From positions 1 through 64,000 of the forward strand of contig NZ_AUIE01000034.1 in assembly GCF_000423545.1 (NCBI RefSeq): DNA of 64,000 nt, written 5' to 3'. The notes below the pieces were generated by a model, which saw only the letters and a program-made list of their open reading frames with translations, was not told where the DNA came from and searched no databases. Source of the DNA: Metapseudomonas resinovorans DSM 21078 (GTDB taxonomy: Bacteria > Pseudomonadota > Gammaproteobacteria > Pseudomonadales > Pseudomonadaceae). Below are positions 45,096 to 54,961 of the stretch, one piece after another. Each line of letters begins with the position of its first letter. The stretch's first letter is position 1. Both the position numbers and the translations under genes were made by a program.

Positions 45096-46550
45096 TTAGC
45101 GCGCCAGGTGCTGCTGGTAGAGCGCCAACTGGCGGGTTTGCTCCGCTTCGGGGAAGGCTTTGCGCAGGTACTGGCCGAGCTCGCCCACACCGCGCAGGTC
45201 CTGGCGCTGACCCAGTTGCTTGGCCAGTTGCAGCGTCAGGCTTGGGAGCTGAGACGGCACTGGGCTTGCCTGGCAAAGCCGGCGCCAGGGCGCCAGGGCG
45301 CGGCTGCTGTCGCCGGCCTTGATCAGTCGCTGCAGCAGGTGCAGGAGCACGGCGGGGTGCTGCAGCAGGCGTTGTTGTGGGTCGGCGACATCGTCCGCCA
45401 GTTTCTGCAGCAGCGGCAGGGCAGCGGTCTGCTCCGGCAGGTTGAACAGCTGCTTCAGTACGGCAGTCAGCAGCGGCTTGTCCTGGCGGCTCTTGGCCAG
45501 CGGATAGAGGCGTTCCAGCAGTGGCAGCCGGCCGGGATAGCGTTGCAACAGGTCGAGCCCACGGGGGGCGGCCTGATCAAGGGCGAAGCGACTGATGAGT
45601 TGATCCAGAGCGGCGAGCTCTCGCTTGAAGGGGGCGTCCGGGTCCTCCTTGTTCAGGTAGACCTTGTCGACTTTGATGAAGCCCGCCAGGTGCAACAACC
45701 AGGTGGCGAGGAAGCCGAAGGCGAGGCCTCCGAGGTGGGCGTAGTAGTTCACGTGATCGTCGGCCGACAGCACGCCATACAGCTCCTTGCCGAGCCAGGC
45801 GGGCAGTATCCACAGGGCGGGCGCCTTGAAGTAACCGATCAAAGGGCCGAGCCAGTAGAAGAACCTGATCTTGCGCAGACCGTAGACGCCGATGGTCATG
45901 CCCATCAATCCTGAGACCGCCCCCGAGGCGCCGATACCTGCTACCCAGACAGGGTCCAGGGCCCACCAGAGCAGGTGCGAGGCGAGGCCGCTGGCCAGGT
46001 AGAGGCCGAGGTAGACCCAGCGCCCCAGGGCCGCTTCCAGCGCGAAGCCGCAGATGAACAGGAAGATCATATTGCCCAACAGGTGATCGAAGCTGCCATG
46101 CAGGAACATGGCGCCGAACAGCCCCTGCACGCTGAATTTGTTGGGGATGAAGCCGAAGCGCTGGGCGCTGATTCTGTCCCGTGCCGCCTCGGCCTTCTGC
46201 CGCGCCTGTTGCCAGTCAGTGTCAGCCTGGTAAGCCGGGGAGCGATGCAGCCAGTCCTCGAACTCGAGGTCGCGGAGGATGATGATCGCGAGGTCCTGGC
46301 GGCGCATGGCGTCGATGGCGCGGCGCTGGTCCGCGTCGAACTTCTCGCGTTCTACCAGGTGATCGACGAACAGGGCGCGCTCACGATTGAGCAAGCCGCC
46401 ATCCAGATAGAGCTGCTGCGCCTCTTGTCCCCGCGCCTGGTCGCCGCCCTGGTAGACGATGTAGATCAGCGTATTGAGCAGGATCAGCAGCAGGGTGATG
46501 ACCGGCGGTCGTCGCCAATCCAGGGGTTGATCGGCAGGGAGAATGATCAT
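45096..46550 (-). CDS. Rhomboid-family intramembrane serine protease with C-terminal helical repeats
   Basis: 484 residues from ATG 46550 (MIILPADQPLDWRRPPVIT). A first membrane segment is followed by a long loop (about 45-160), then a rhomboid core of six or so segments with the catalytic GASGAVSGLMG (GxSG serine), HGSFDHLLGNMIFLFICG (loop and H..N motif) and YYAHLGGLAFG (catalytic His). Both dyad residues are present, so it is probably active. The C-terminal 190 residues are soluble, leucine-rich and helical (LDLLQRYPGRLPLLERLYPL, LLQKLADDV), resembling TPR or HEAT-type repeats. The substrate is unknown. The next gene on the strand (DUF2845) ends 10 bp upstream, suggesting an operon. Confidence 0.9.
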   Translation of the reverse strand: MIILPADQPLDWRRPPVITLLLILLNTLIYIVYQGGDQARGQEAQQLYLDGGLLNRERALFVDHLVEREKFDADQRRAIDAMRRQDLAIIILRDLEFEDWLHRSPAYQADTDWQQARQKAEAARDRISAQRFGFIPNKFSVQGLFGAMFLHGSFDHLLGNMIFLFICGFALEAALGRWVYLGLYLASGLASHLLWWALDPVWVAGIGASGAVSGLMGMTIGVYGLRKIRFFYWLGPLIGYFKAPALWILPAWLGKELYGVLSADDHVNYYAHLGGLAFGFLATWLLHLAGFIKVDKVYLNKEDPDAPFKRELAALDQLISRFALDQAAPRGLDLLQRYPGRLPLLERLYPLAKSRQDKPLLTAVLKQLFNLPEQTAALPLLQKLADDVADPQQRLLQHPAVLLHLLQRLIKAGDSSRALAPWRRLCQASPVPSQLPSLTLQLAKQLGQRQDLRGVGELGQYLRKAFPEAEQTRQLALYQQHLAR

Positions 46551-46560
46551 CGCACGCGCC

Positions 46561-46851
46561 TCAGTCGCGCTTGCTATCGATCTGGTTGAGGCGGCCGCCA
46601 ACGAATCTCAGGTAGTAGTACATGCCGTTGCTGGGACCGTAGACCCACTCTTCCGTCTGCATTTCCTGGCGTCCGCTGCTGGTTTCCGTGTAGCCGATAA
46701 AGCTGCGCGAAGCGGGGTCGCCGCACTTGCGCTGGACCTCGACGCTACGGTCGCCGAGGCTGACCAGTTTGCTTTCGCAGCGGAAGGTGCTGGCATTGGC
46801 CTCTGAGACCAGGAGAAGGGCGGTTGCGAAGAGGCAAACGAGGGCTTTCAT
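46561..46851 (-). CDS. DUF2845 exported protein, copy 1
   Basis: 96 residues with a signal peptide (MKALVCLFATALLLVSEANA). The mature domain has the DUF2845 pattern: two cysteines (FRCESKLVSLGD, VQRKCGDP), a SRSFIGYTE segment and TEEWVYGPSNGMYYYLRF. The cysteines could form a disulfide in the periplasm. It is the last of three tandem paralogues and is 10 bp from the rhomboid gene. The function is unknown. Confidence 0.85.
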   Translation of the reverse strand: MKALVCLFATALLLVSEANASTFRCESKLVSLGDRSVEVQRKCGDPASRSFIGYTETSSGRQEMQTEEWVYGPSNGMYYYLRFVGGRLNQIDSKRD

Positions 46852-46913
46852 ATGGCGGGCATCCTGTCCTGAGGTAATCAGCCGCAGAGCCTAGCATCCT
46901 GCCTGAGAGCCTG

Positions 46914-47219
46914 TCAGTTGCTCCGTTTGCTGCTGATATTGCGCAGGCGATTGCCCTCGAAACGGAGGAACTGGTACATGCCGTTGCGTGGCCCGTAGAC
47001 CCATTCTTCCACTCGCACCTCGTTGCGCATGTTGTACTTGTCGACCACTTCCCGGAAGCCCAGGTCCGCGCGGCTGACTGGCTCGCCGCACTTTTCCAGT
47101 ACTTCGCTGGTCGTGTCGTCGAGGCTGATGAGGTTGCTGTTGCAGCGCAGGGTGGAGGATGCCTGGGCGTTTCCCAGTACCAGCAGCAGGGGTAGGCAGA
47201 GCAGGAGGCGGAGTCTCAC
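46914..47219 (-). CDS. DUF2845 exported protein, copy 2
   Basis: 101 residues with a signal peptide (MRLRLLLCLPLLLVLGNAQA). Same layout as its neighbours: LRCNSNLISLDD, VLEKCGEPVSRADLG, then VEEWVYGPRNGMYQFLRFEG. It differs from the others in the middle part (REVVDKYNMRNEV). Similarity to copies 1 and 3 is clear in the ends and weaker in the centre, so the duplication is old. The function is unknown. Confidence 0.85.
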   Translation of the reverse strand: MRLRLLLCLPLLLVLGNAQASSTLRCNSNLISLDDTTSEVLEKCGEPVSRADLGFREVVDKYNMRNEVRVEEWVYGPRNGMYQFLRFEGNRLRNISSKRSN

Positions 47220-47275
47220 GGGGATGTCCGAGATGGTGGAGGTGATTAGAGCCTACACCCGGTGGCTTTGTGACG

Positions 47276-47566
47276 TCAGCGGCTGCGCCGTGTTTCGATG
47301 CGCACCAGGCGATTGCCCTCGAAGGTGAGGATGCTGAGCATGCCGTTTTTGGGCCCGTAGACCCACTCTTCCACGCTGAACTCGCGTCGGTCGTAGGAGC
47401 CCAGGGTGTAGCCGACGAGGTCGCGATGCACCGGCTCGCCGCACTTCTGCAGGACTTCGAAGGTGCGGTCGCCGATGCTGATCAGCTTGCTGCCGCAGCG
47501 CATGGTCTCGGCCACGGCCGGAATGGCCAGGACGAGCGCCAGCAGGGCGAACGGCAGCGTGCGCAT
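47276..47566 (-). CDS. DUF2845 exported protein, copy 3
   Basis: 96 residues with a signal peptide (MRTLPFALLALVLAIPAVA). MRCGSKLISIGDRTFEVLQK, CGEPVHRDLVGYTLG and VEEWVYGPKNGMLSILTFEG give the same pattern as copies 1 and 2. It lies 9 bp downstream of the DUF748 gene on the same strand, so it is probably cotranscribed with it. Confidence 0.85.
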   Translation of the reverse strand: MRTLPFALLALVLAIPAVAETMRCGSKLISIGDRTFEVLQKCGEPVHRDLVGYTLGSYDRREFSVEEWVYGPKNGMLSILTFEGNRLVRIETRRSR

Positions 47567-47574
47567 GGGGTCTC

Positions 47575-50493
47575 CTATTCACTGTCCAGATGCAGGGGCG
47601 AGATCACCTCTCCTGCCTGGTTGGGCTCCACCAGGCTGACGTCCAGCAGGAAGATGCGGTCGTCTGCGAGGCCACCGCGATCCACCAGGTAATCCTTGAT
47701 GCTGGCGGCGCGAGCCTGGCCCAACTGGCGTAGCAGCAAATCGCTCTGGGCCCAGGAAACCAGCACGGCTTCGCGCAGTTTGGCGGCGCGCTGGTCGCTG
47801 TCCAGGTCCTTCCACTCGGCCGGCGGCTGCTGCTTCAGGCGGGTGCGGTAGATACCCTCCAGCATAGGCGCCTTCTCGTCGTCCGGGACCTCGATCTGGC
47901 TGGCCTCGGCCGGAACCTTGTCGCCCCGGCGCTGGGCGATCTTGTAGTAGGTGCTCTGGAACTCCCGATTCAGGCGTTGCTCCGCCAGCAGGGGACCGTC
48001 GGCGGTCTTGGCGCTGGCGCCTTCCACCTCCAGGCGCAGGGTCGGACGTTTTTTCAACGCGTCAGCCAGGGTATCCAGCGACTTCTGTGCCTCGGCGTCC
48101 AGCTCGCTGCTGCCGGCCGGGAAGGGCACCTGGCCGAGGTCTTCGCTGCTGCCGCCGACCAGCCCGGCGACAAAGTTGAACGGCGCCTGCACGGCGCGCA
48201 GCACCAGGTTGCGCAGGGTCTGCCAGACGATGGGGGCGACGCTGAATTGCGGATCGTTGAGGTTACCGGCCACCGGAAGCGAGATGTCGATCTTGCCTTC
48301 GGTGTCCTTGAGCAGGGCCACGGCCAGGCGCACCGGCAGGTCGACTGCGTCGGGACTGGAGACCTGCTCACCGAGCTGCAGCTGTTCCAGCACCAGATGG
48401 TTTTCGGCTTTCAACTGGCCCTTCTCGATCTGGTAGTGCAGGTCCAGGTTCAACCTGCCCTTGCGGATGCGGTAGCCGGCGAACTTGCCGGAATAGGGCG
48501 TCAGGGTGGTCAGCTCGACACGCTTGAAGCTGGTGGCGATGTCCAGGCTGTCCAGCGGGTCGAAGGGGTTCAGGCTGCCCTTGATGGTCACGGGCGCATA
48601 GCGGTCTACCTTGCCGTTCACCGTTACCTTGGCGGGCTTGGGATTACGGTTGTCGAGGGTGCCGATTTCGCCATTGAGCTGCTGGATGGCGGTGGCGAAG
48701 TTCGGCGTCAGGCTGAAGTCGGCGAAGTTCGCCGAGCCGTCCTTGATGTCGATGCCACCGATACGAATACCCAGGGGCTTGCCGGCGGGTTCCGGTTTGG
48801 CAGGGGCGGTGGCTTGGACACCGGCTTCGGCGGGTTGCTTGATCACCAGGTCGCTGGCGTTGGTGGTCAGGTCTTCGTTGATGATGAAGCGCGCGTAGGG
48901 CTGGTTCAGGCTCACCTTGTCGATGTTCAGGCTGTCGCCATGCTGGTAGTTGAGGCCATCCACCAGCAGCTGCTGCCATCTGACGAAATCACGTTCCTTG
49001 ATCGTGTCCAGGGTATGCAGCTGGTTGACCAGCGCTCGGCCGGTGATGCCCAGGGCCAGAGGTTCGGTGCTCTTGAGGTCTACGTTGAGGTCGCTGTCGA
49101 GCATGCCGCTGCGCAGTTCCAGGCGCACGAAGGGACTGAGGTAGGCCTGTGCGACCCGCAAGTCGACGTCGCGGGTCTGCACCTGCAGCTTGGCAGTGGT
49201 CGGCTTGAGCTGGACCTGGCCAACCGCCTGCACCTTGCCCTGCTTGCCGAGTCCGGTGTCGAGGCTAAGGTTGAAGGGTGTTTCGCCGCGGCTGTCGAAG
49301 TCCTTGAGGTCGAGGTTCAACGGGCCGAGTTCCAGTTGTACCGGGTCCTTGGGTACCCGGTCGGCCAAGTGGACCTTGTAGCCGCGAAGCTGAGTCTCAC
49401 GCAATTTCACCACCCAGGGCTTGCCGGGTTCGTCCGTGGACTCGGCCTGGTCAGGTGCGGGCTTTTCTTCGGCCTTGGGCGCGAGCTTGGCCTCGCTGGC
49501 GAAGAGCTTCTGCCAATCGAGCTGGCCGTCCGATTCCCGGGCAGCCCAGGTCTCCAGATTCTGGCTGTGGATCTTGCCGATCAGCACTTCCTGCTTGACC
49601 AGGTCCAGGGAGCTGTCGCTGACCTCCAGTACTTCCAGGTTGACCAGCGGGCGGTTGTCCGGTGCCTTGATGGCGAAGGGCGCGACCTTGATCCAGATCT
49701 TGTCCAGATTCAGCTGGGTGCCCTCGGTCAGGCTCAGCCTGTAGTCGGTGGACAGGCTCATGACGCCTTCCTGCAGGACCAGGGGCACGGCGTCGCGAAC
49801 ATAGGGCCAGAAGGCCTTCATCTTCCCGTCAGTGATCTTCAGCTGGCCGCTGGAGGTGAATGGCACCAGGCTGATCTGGCCTTGCCAGTCGACACGACCG
49901 CCGTAGGGACCGGTGGCCACCAGCGACATCTCGGCGTTGTCGTCGGGCAGGGTACTGAGGTTGTGCAGCTCAAGGTTGAGGGAGTCGTAGACGAATTCGA
50001 TCGGCTCGCTCGGGCGCTGGTCTTCGAAGTGCAGGCCGCCTTCGCTCAGCTCGATGCGGTCGATACGCAGCGGAAAGGGATCGCCCGCGGGTTCCTCTGG
50101 CTTGGGTTCGCTGGGCGGCAGCTTGAACAGCTGGGCCAGGTTGAGCGTCCCATCCTTGGCAAACAGCACCTCGGTTTTGGACTTGTCCAGCTCCACATCC
50201 GCCAGGTGCAGGGCGTTGGACCAGAGGCTGTCCAGCTGCAGGTTGGCGTAGAGGCGCTCGAAGCCGAGATGCTCGGTCTTGTCGTCGCCGATGTGCAGGC
50301 CCCAGAGCGTCAGCTCCAGGCTGAAGGGGTTGAGCTGGATGCGCTCCAGCCGCGCGGGGACGGTGGCGTACTGGGCCAGTTGCTGGTTGGCCACCCGCAG
50401 GGCGATCCCCGGGATGATCAGAAAACCAAGCAGACTGTAGAGGGCTACGACGATCAGCAGGGCGCAGGCGGCCCGTTTCAATCCTTTGTACAT
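47575..50493 (-). CDS. DUF748 AsmA-like envelope protein
   Basis: 972 residues. One N-terminal membrane anchor (about 8-30, ACALLIVVALYSLLGFLIIP) is followed by a very long periplasmic region of repeated amphipathic beta segments of the AsmA/DUF748 type (FSLELTLWGLHIGD, DRIELSEGGLHFEDQRPSEP, IGGIDIKDGSANFADFSLTP). Such proteins are thought to span the periplasm and move lipids. Near the C-terminus (about 790-860) a FPAGSSELDAEAQKSLDTLA segment resembles an OmpA-type peptidoglycan-binding motif, although GSSEL is followed by a less conserved part. It is first in a likely operon with three DUF2845 genes and the rhomboid protease. The substrate is unknown. Confidence 0.87.
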   Translation of the reverse strand: MYKGLKRAACALLIVVALYSLLGFLIIPGIALRVANQQLAQYATVPARLERIQLNPFSLELTLWGLHIGDDKTEHLGFERLYANLQLDSLWSNALHLADVELDKSKTEVLFAKDGTLNLAQLFKLPPSEPKPEEPAGDPFPLRIDRIELSEGGLHFEDQRPSEPIEFVYDSLNLELHNLSTLPDDNAEMSLVATGPYGGRVDWQGQISLVPFTSSGQLKITDGKMKAFWPYVRDAVPLVLQEGVMSLSTDYRLSLTEGTQLNLDKIWIKVAPFAIKAPDNRPLVNLEVLEVSDSSLDLVKQEVLIGKIHSQNLETWAARESDGQLDWQKLFASEAKLAPKAEEKPAPDQAESTDEPGKPWVVKLRETQLRGYKVHLADRVPKDPVQLELGPLNLDLKDFDSRGETPFNLSLDTGLGKQGKVQAVGQVQLKPTTAKLQVQTRDVDLRVAQAYLSPFVRLELRSGMLDSDLNVDLKSTEPLALGITGRALVNQLHTLDTIKERDFVRWQQLLVDGLNYQHGDSLNIDKVSLNQPYARFIINEDLTTNASDLVIKQPAEAGVQATAPAKPEPAGKPLGIRIGGIDIKDGSANFADFSLTPNFATAIQQLNGEIGTLDNRNPKPAKVTVNGKVDRYAPVTIKGSLNPFDPLDSLDIATSFKRVELTTLTPYSGKFAGYRIRKGRLNLDLHYQIEKGQLKAENHLVLEQLQLGEQVSSPDAVDLPVRLAVALLKDTEGKIDISLPVAGNLNDPQFSVAPIVWQTLRNLVLRAVQAPFNFVAGLVGGSSEDLGQVPFPAGSSELDAEAQKSLDTLADALKKRPTLRLEVEGASAKTADGPLLAEQRLNREFQSTYYKIAQRRGDKVPAEASQIEVPDDEKAPMLEGIYRTRLKQQPPAEWKDLDSDQRAAKLREAVLVSWAQSDLLLRQLGQARAASIKDYLVDRGGLADDRIFLLDVSLVEPNQAGEVISPLHLDSE

Positions 50494-50584
50494 GAGGCGT
50501 CAACTATCCCGGCAAAGAGTGCGTTGGATTATGGCACGGCCTCAGGGTTCCGCCTGACGGTTGGCTCTCGTTGTCGCATGGCCT

Positions 50585-51604
50585 TCAGAGTTGAAGAACC
50601 AGGGTCTTGAGCGGTGGGCGCCCATCGCTTGAGGGGAAGTCGGAAGCGGGCGCCAACTGCTGGCAATCGCGTACGGGTCGACCCAGTTTGCTGGCACAGC
50701 GCAGCACTTGCTCGCGCCAGTCCTCCATGGCCACCCTTGCCAGGTTGTTGCTGCACACCAGCACGCCATTCTCGGCGGTCGCCAGCAGGGCAGGCTTGAG
50801 CAGGCTCTGGTAGTCGCGTAGCAGGTCCACGGTACCGAAGGCGCTCTTGGCCCAGGCCGGCGGATCGAGGAACACCAGGTCGAACTGGCGCTGTTCCAGG
50901 CGTATGTAGCTGGGCAGGCGCTGGCCGTGGCGGCGGGCGATGGGCTGCCCGGCCAACTGGCGGATGGCGGGGAAGTAATCGGACTGGATGAAGTGCATGG
51001 GCGCCAGCTCCGGGTTCAGCGCACCATTCTCGCGGCCGACGGCCAGGTTGCCCTCGGCAAAGTCCAGGTTCCAGACCTCGCTGGCGCCACCGGCGGCCGC
51101 ACACAGGCCGACGCCACAGGTGTAGGCGAAGAGGTTGAGTACTGATTTTCCGGCGCTGTTGTCCTTGACCCAGCCTCGGGCGTTGCGCAGGTCGAGGAAC
51201 AGCAGCGGGTCCTGGCCGGGATGGCGGCCGCGTACCCGGTAGTTCAGGCCCCATTCGCGACCCACCAGGTCTTCTAGGGCTGCGGCGTCAGCCTGGTACA
51301 CCGGGTCCCGGCGGTCGACACGCGAATTACCTTGGGAGCGGTCGTTGTAGACCAGCATCAGTTTCTCGCCGAGGAACGCGTCCACCGTGGCGGCCAGTGC
51401 CAGCAGGGGCTCGCGTTCCAGTGGCTGGTGGAAGCTCTGCACCATCAGCTGCGGGCCGTAGCGGTCGACGGTCAAGCCGGGGGCGCCTTCCTGGCTGCCA
51501 TGGAACAGCCGGTAGCAATCGGTGCCTTGGGCATGGAGTTCGGCCAGCAGCGGCTGACGGGCGTCGAGGGCGGCGCGCAGCGCCTGGGAGAGAGCAGAGG
51601 ACAT
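50585..51604 (-). CDS. Class I SAM-dependent methyltransferase, RlmI/RlmK-like
   Basis: 339 residues. The N-terminal part (about 1-100) matches the EEHEA/central domain of large rRNA cytosine-5 methyltransferases (CYRLFHGSQEGAPGLTVDRYG). The Rossmann fold begins near 165 with SVLNLFAYTCGVGLCAAAGG (motif I), then VWNLDFAEGNL, and FDLVFLDPPAWAKS, the DPP catalytic loop. It lacks an N-terminal PUA domain, so it is not the E. coli RlmI type exactly; RlmK-like proteins are the nearest. The expected substrate is an rRNA base, but this is family inference. It lies on the same strand as its neighbours but 92 bp from DUF748. Confidence 0.85.
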   Translation of the reverse strand: MSSALSQALRAALDARQPLLAELHAQGTDCYRLFHGSQEGAPGLTVDRYGPQLMVQSFHQPLEREPLLALAATVDAFLGEKLMLVYNDRSQGNSRVDRRDPVYQADAAALEDLVGREWGLNYRVRGRHPGQDPLLFLDLRNARGWVKDNSAGKSVLNLFAYTCGVGLCAAAGGASEVWNLDFAEGNLAVGRENGALNPELAPMHFIQSDYFPAIRQLAGQPIARRHGQRLPSYIRLEQRQFDLVFLDPPAWAKSAFGTVDLLRDYQSLLKPALLATAENGVLVCSNNLARVAMEDWREQVLRCASKLGRPVRDCQQLAPASDFPSSDGRPPLKTLVLQL

Positions 51605-51699
51605 GCGCGGCGTCTCGCAAAAAGGGGCGCGCAGTTTAACAAAGCGAGTCTGTCGTGGCGCGGTGCCGGTCGACGACGGATCGTCGCCCGGTCCACCGC

Positions 51700-52575
51700 T
51701 CAGCGGGGCGGCAGCCCCATGCGGCGGCGCGCGCGATGGACGGCACCATTGCGCATGGCCCAGCGCAGCAGCGGTGCCACCTGCCAGACCAGATCGCGTA
51801 CCACGCGCCGCTGCCAGGGGCGCTGGTGCAGGCCGAGCATGGCGCTGGCCCAGTCCGGCAGCAGGTCGATTCCCGCCTGCATCATCAGGACGCCGAACGG
51901 CTTGGCCATGGCGCTGGGTGCCGGGGCACCGAGAAGGAGGCGCACGACCTCCAGGCTGCGCTCGTCGCAGAGTAACTGTGGACGCATGGCGTCCAGGTAG
52001 TCCGCTACTTCCTGGCGGGACTTCGGTACGTCTTCGGCGCCCAGGCGCTCGGCGACGAGGGCGATTTCGGCGTAGTAGCGGTCCTGGTCTTCGCCGGAGA
52101 GGTGTGGGTTGAGGTAGCGCAGATGAGCCTTGAGAAAGCTGCTGACCTCGGCCACGTGGACCCAGGTCAGCAGGGCCGGGTCGCTGGCGGCGTAGGGCCG
52201 GCCGTCAGGGGTGGTGCCGACCACCTGCAAGTGGATGGTGCGCACCTTGTCAATCAGCCAGTCGGCATCCTTGACCGTGCCAAAGGTGGTGCCGGAGATG
52301 AATTGGCCGGTGCGGCGCAGGCGACCGAGCATGTCCTCGCGAAAATTGGAGTGGTCCCAGACACCGGAGAGCGCCAAGGGATGCAGCATCTGCAGGAGCA
52401 GCGCGCTGATGCCGCCGATCATCATCGAGGTGAAGTCGCCATGGACTTTCCAGGTCACCGAGTCCGGGCCGAACAGGCCGGGGTCGCCCTTGGGGTTCTC
52501 GAAGTCGAGCTGGCCGAGGGCGAGGCCGGTGAGGCCGATGATCTGGCTTTCGATACGGCGGCGAATGAATTCCAT
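51700..52575 (-). CDS. DUF2236 (MpaB/latex-clearing-like) protein
   Basis: 291 residues from ATG 52575 (MEFIRRRIES). The domain reads GLFGPDSVTWKVHGDFTSMM, LLQMLHPLALSGVWDHSNF, and TTFGTVKDADWLIDKVRTIH, then WVHVAEVSSFLKAH, the histidine-rich DUF2236 pattern of MpaB-type oxygenases that bind heme b. A longer upstream reading in the same frame overlaps the acs end and has no similarity. The function is unknown; oxygenase activity is family inference. No metabolic partner is adjacent. Confidence 0.85.
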   Translation of the reverse strand: MEFIRRRIESQIIGLTGLALGQLDFENPKGDPGLFGPDSVTWKVHGDFTSMMIGGISALLLQMLHPLALSGVWDHSNFREDMLGRLRRTGQFISGTTFGTVKDADWLIDKVRTIHLQVVGTTPDGRPYAASDPALLTWVHVAEVSSFLKAHLRYLNPHLSGEDQDRYYAEIALVAERLGAEDVPKSRQEVADYLDAMRPQLLCDERSLEVVRLLLGAPAPSAMAKPFGVLMMQAGIDLLPDWASAMLGLHQRPWQRRVVRDLVWQVAPLLRWAMRNGAVHRARRRMGLPPR

Positions 52576-52589
52576 GGGCGAAGCGTTTC

Positions 52590-52628
52590 CAAGCGAAAGG
52601 CGCCAGCCCCCTGAGGGAGCTGGCGCCA
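52590..52628 (-). terminator. acs terminator
   Basis: On the minus strand GGCGCCAGC / GCTGGCGCC with an 11-nt loop, then TTTCGCTT, just after the acs stop at 52638. Confidence 0.7.
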
Positions 52629-52637
52629 TGGCGGGTC

Positions 52638-54575
<1,938 letters not shown>

Positions 54576-54582
54576 GGCGGGG

Positions 54583-54596
54583 TCCTTGTTGTTGTT
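54583..54596 (-). promoter_or_regulatory. Hfq/Crc-type A-rich motif over the acs ribosome site
   Basis: On the minus strand the acs leader reads AACAACAACAAGGA (54596-54583), ending in the Shine-Dalgarno AAGGA, 7 nt before ATG. Repeated AAN triplets are the Hfq distal-face target used by Crc in Pseudomonas catabolite repression. Binding would cover the ribosome site. Confidence 0.75.
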
Positions 54597-54845
54597 AAGC
54601 CGAGATGGCGACAAGGGTGCATCCAAGCCGTCACCGGGTTCAAGGGTTGTCCACTGAGTTTTGAACCCAAGGTCCGCTGGATCGTTCAGCGCTGCGGATA
54701 CTCGAGCTGGGTGGCTCCTCTGGCGGCCTTGCTGGCGGCGAAGGCGGTGAGAACAGGGGCGTCGCTGTGTTGCAGGGCGGAAAAGAACCGGTTCGGTAGT
54801 GCGATAACCCGTGCCCGACGTTCGCTCCGGAGATGGGGCTAACGC
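54597..54845. other. acs upstream region
   Basis: About 250 bp upstream of acs that should hold the acs promoter. I see no exact sigma-54 pattern and no confident sigma-70 boxes on the minus strand. No coding sequence here resembles a known protein. Confidence 0.5.
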
Positions 54846-54884
54846 CTTGGGCCTACCGACAGCGGTTCTGTCGGTAGGCCCAAG
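54846..54884. repeat. Perfect 17-bp inverted repeat between acs and pgi
   Basis: CTTGGGCCTACCGACAG / CTGTCGGTAGGCCCAAG with a 5-nt loop. No U-tract on either strand. A partial half-copy (GGGGCCTACCTG) follows at 54889-54900. It may be a REP-like element or a rho-independent-like pgi 3' end. Confidence 0.7.
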
Positions 54885-54961
54885 GGTTGGGGCCTACCTG
54901 CGGTCCAGTCAGGGAATGAATTCGCCCCCACAGTCCCCTGGATGCGCCCGTGGGGTGACGA

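Noticed and set aside
47977-50610. 877-codon open frame antisense to the DUF748 gene
   Set aside because: Composition is Gly/Val/Gln-rich without domains; the DUF748 frame has a membrane anchor, family motifs and operon context.
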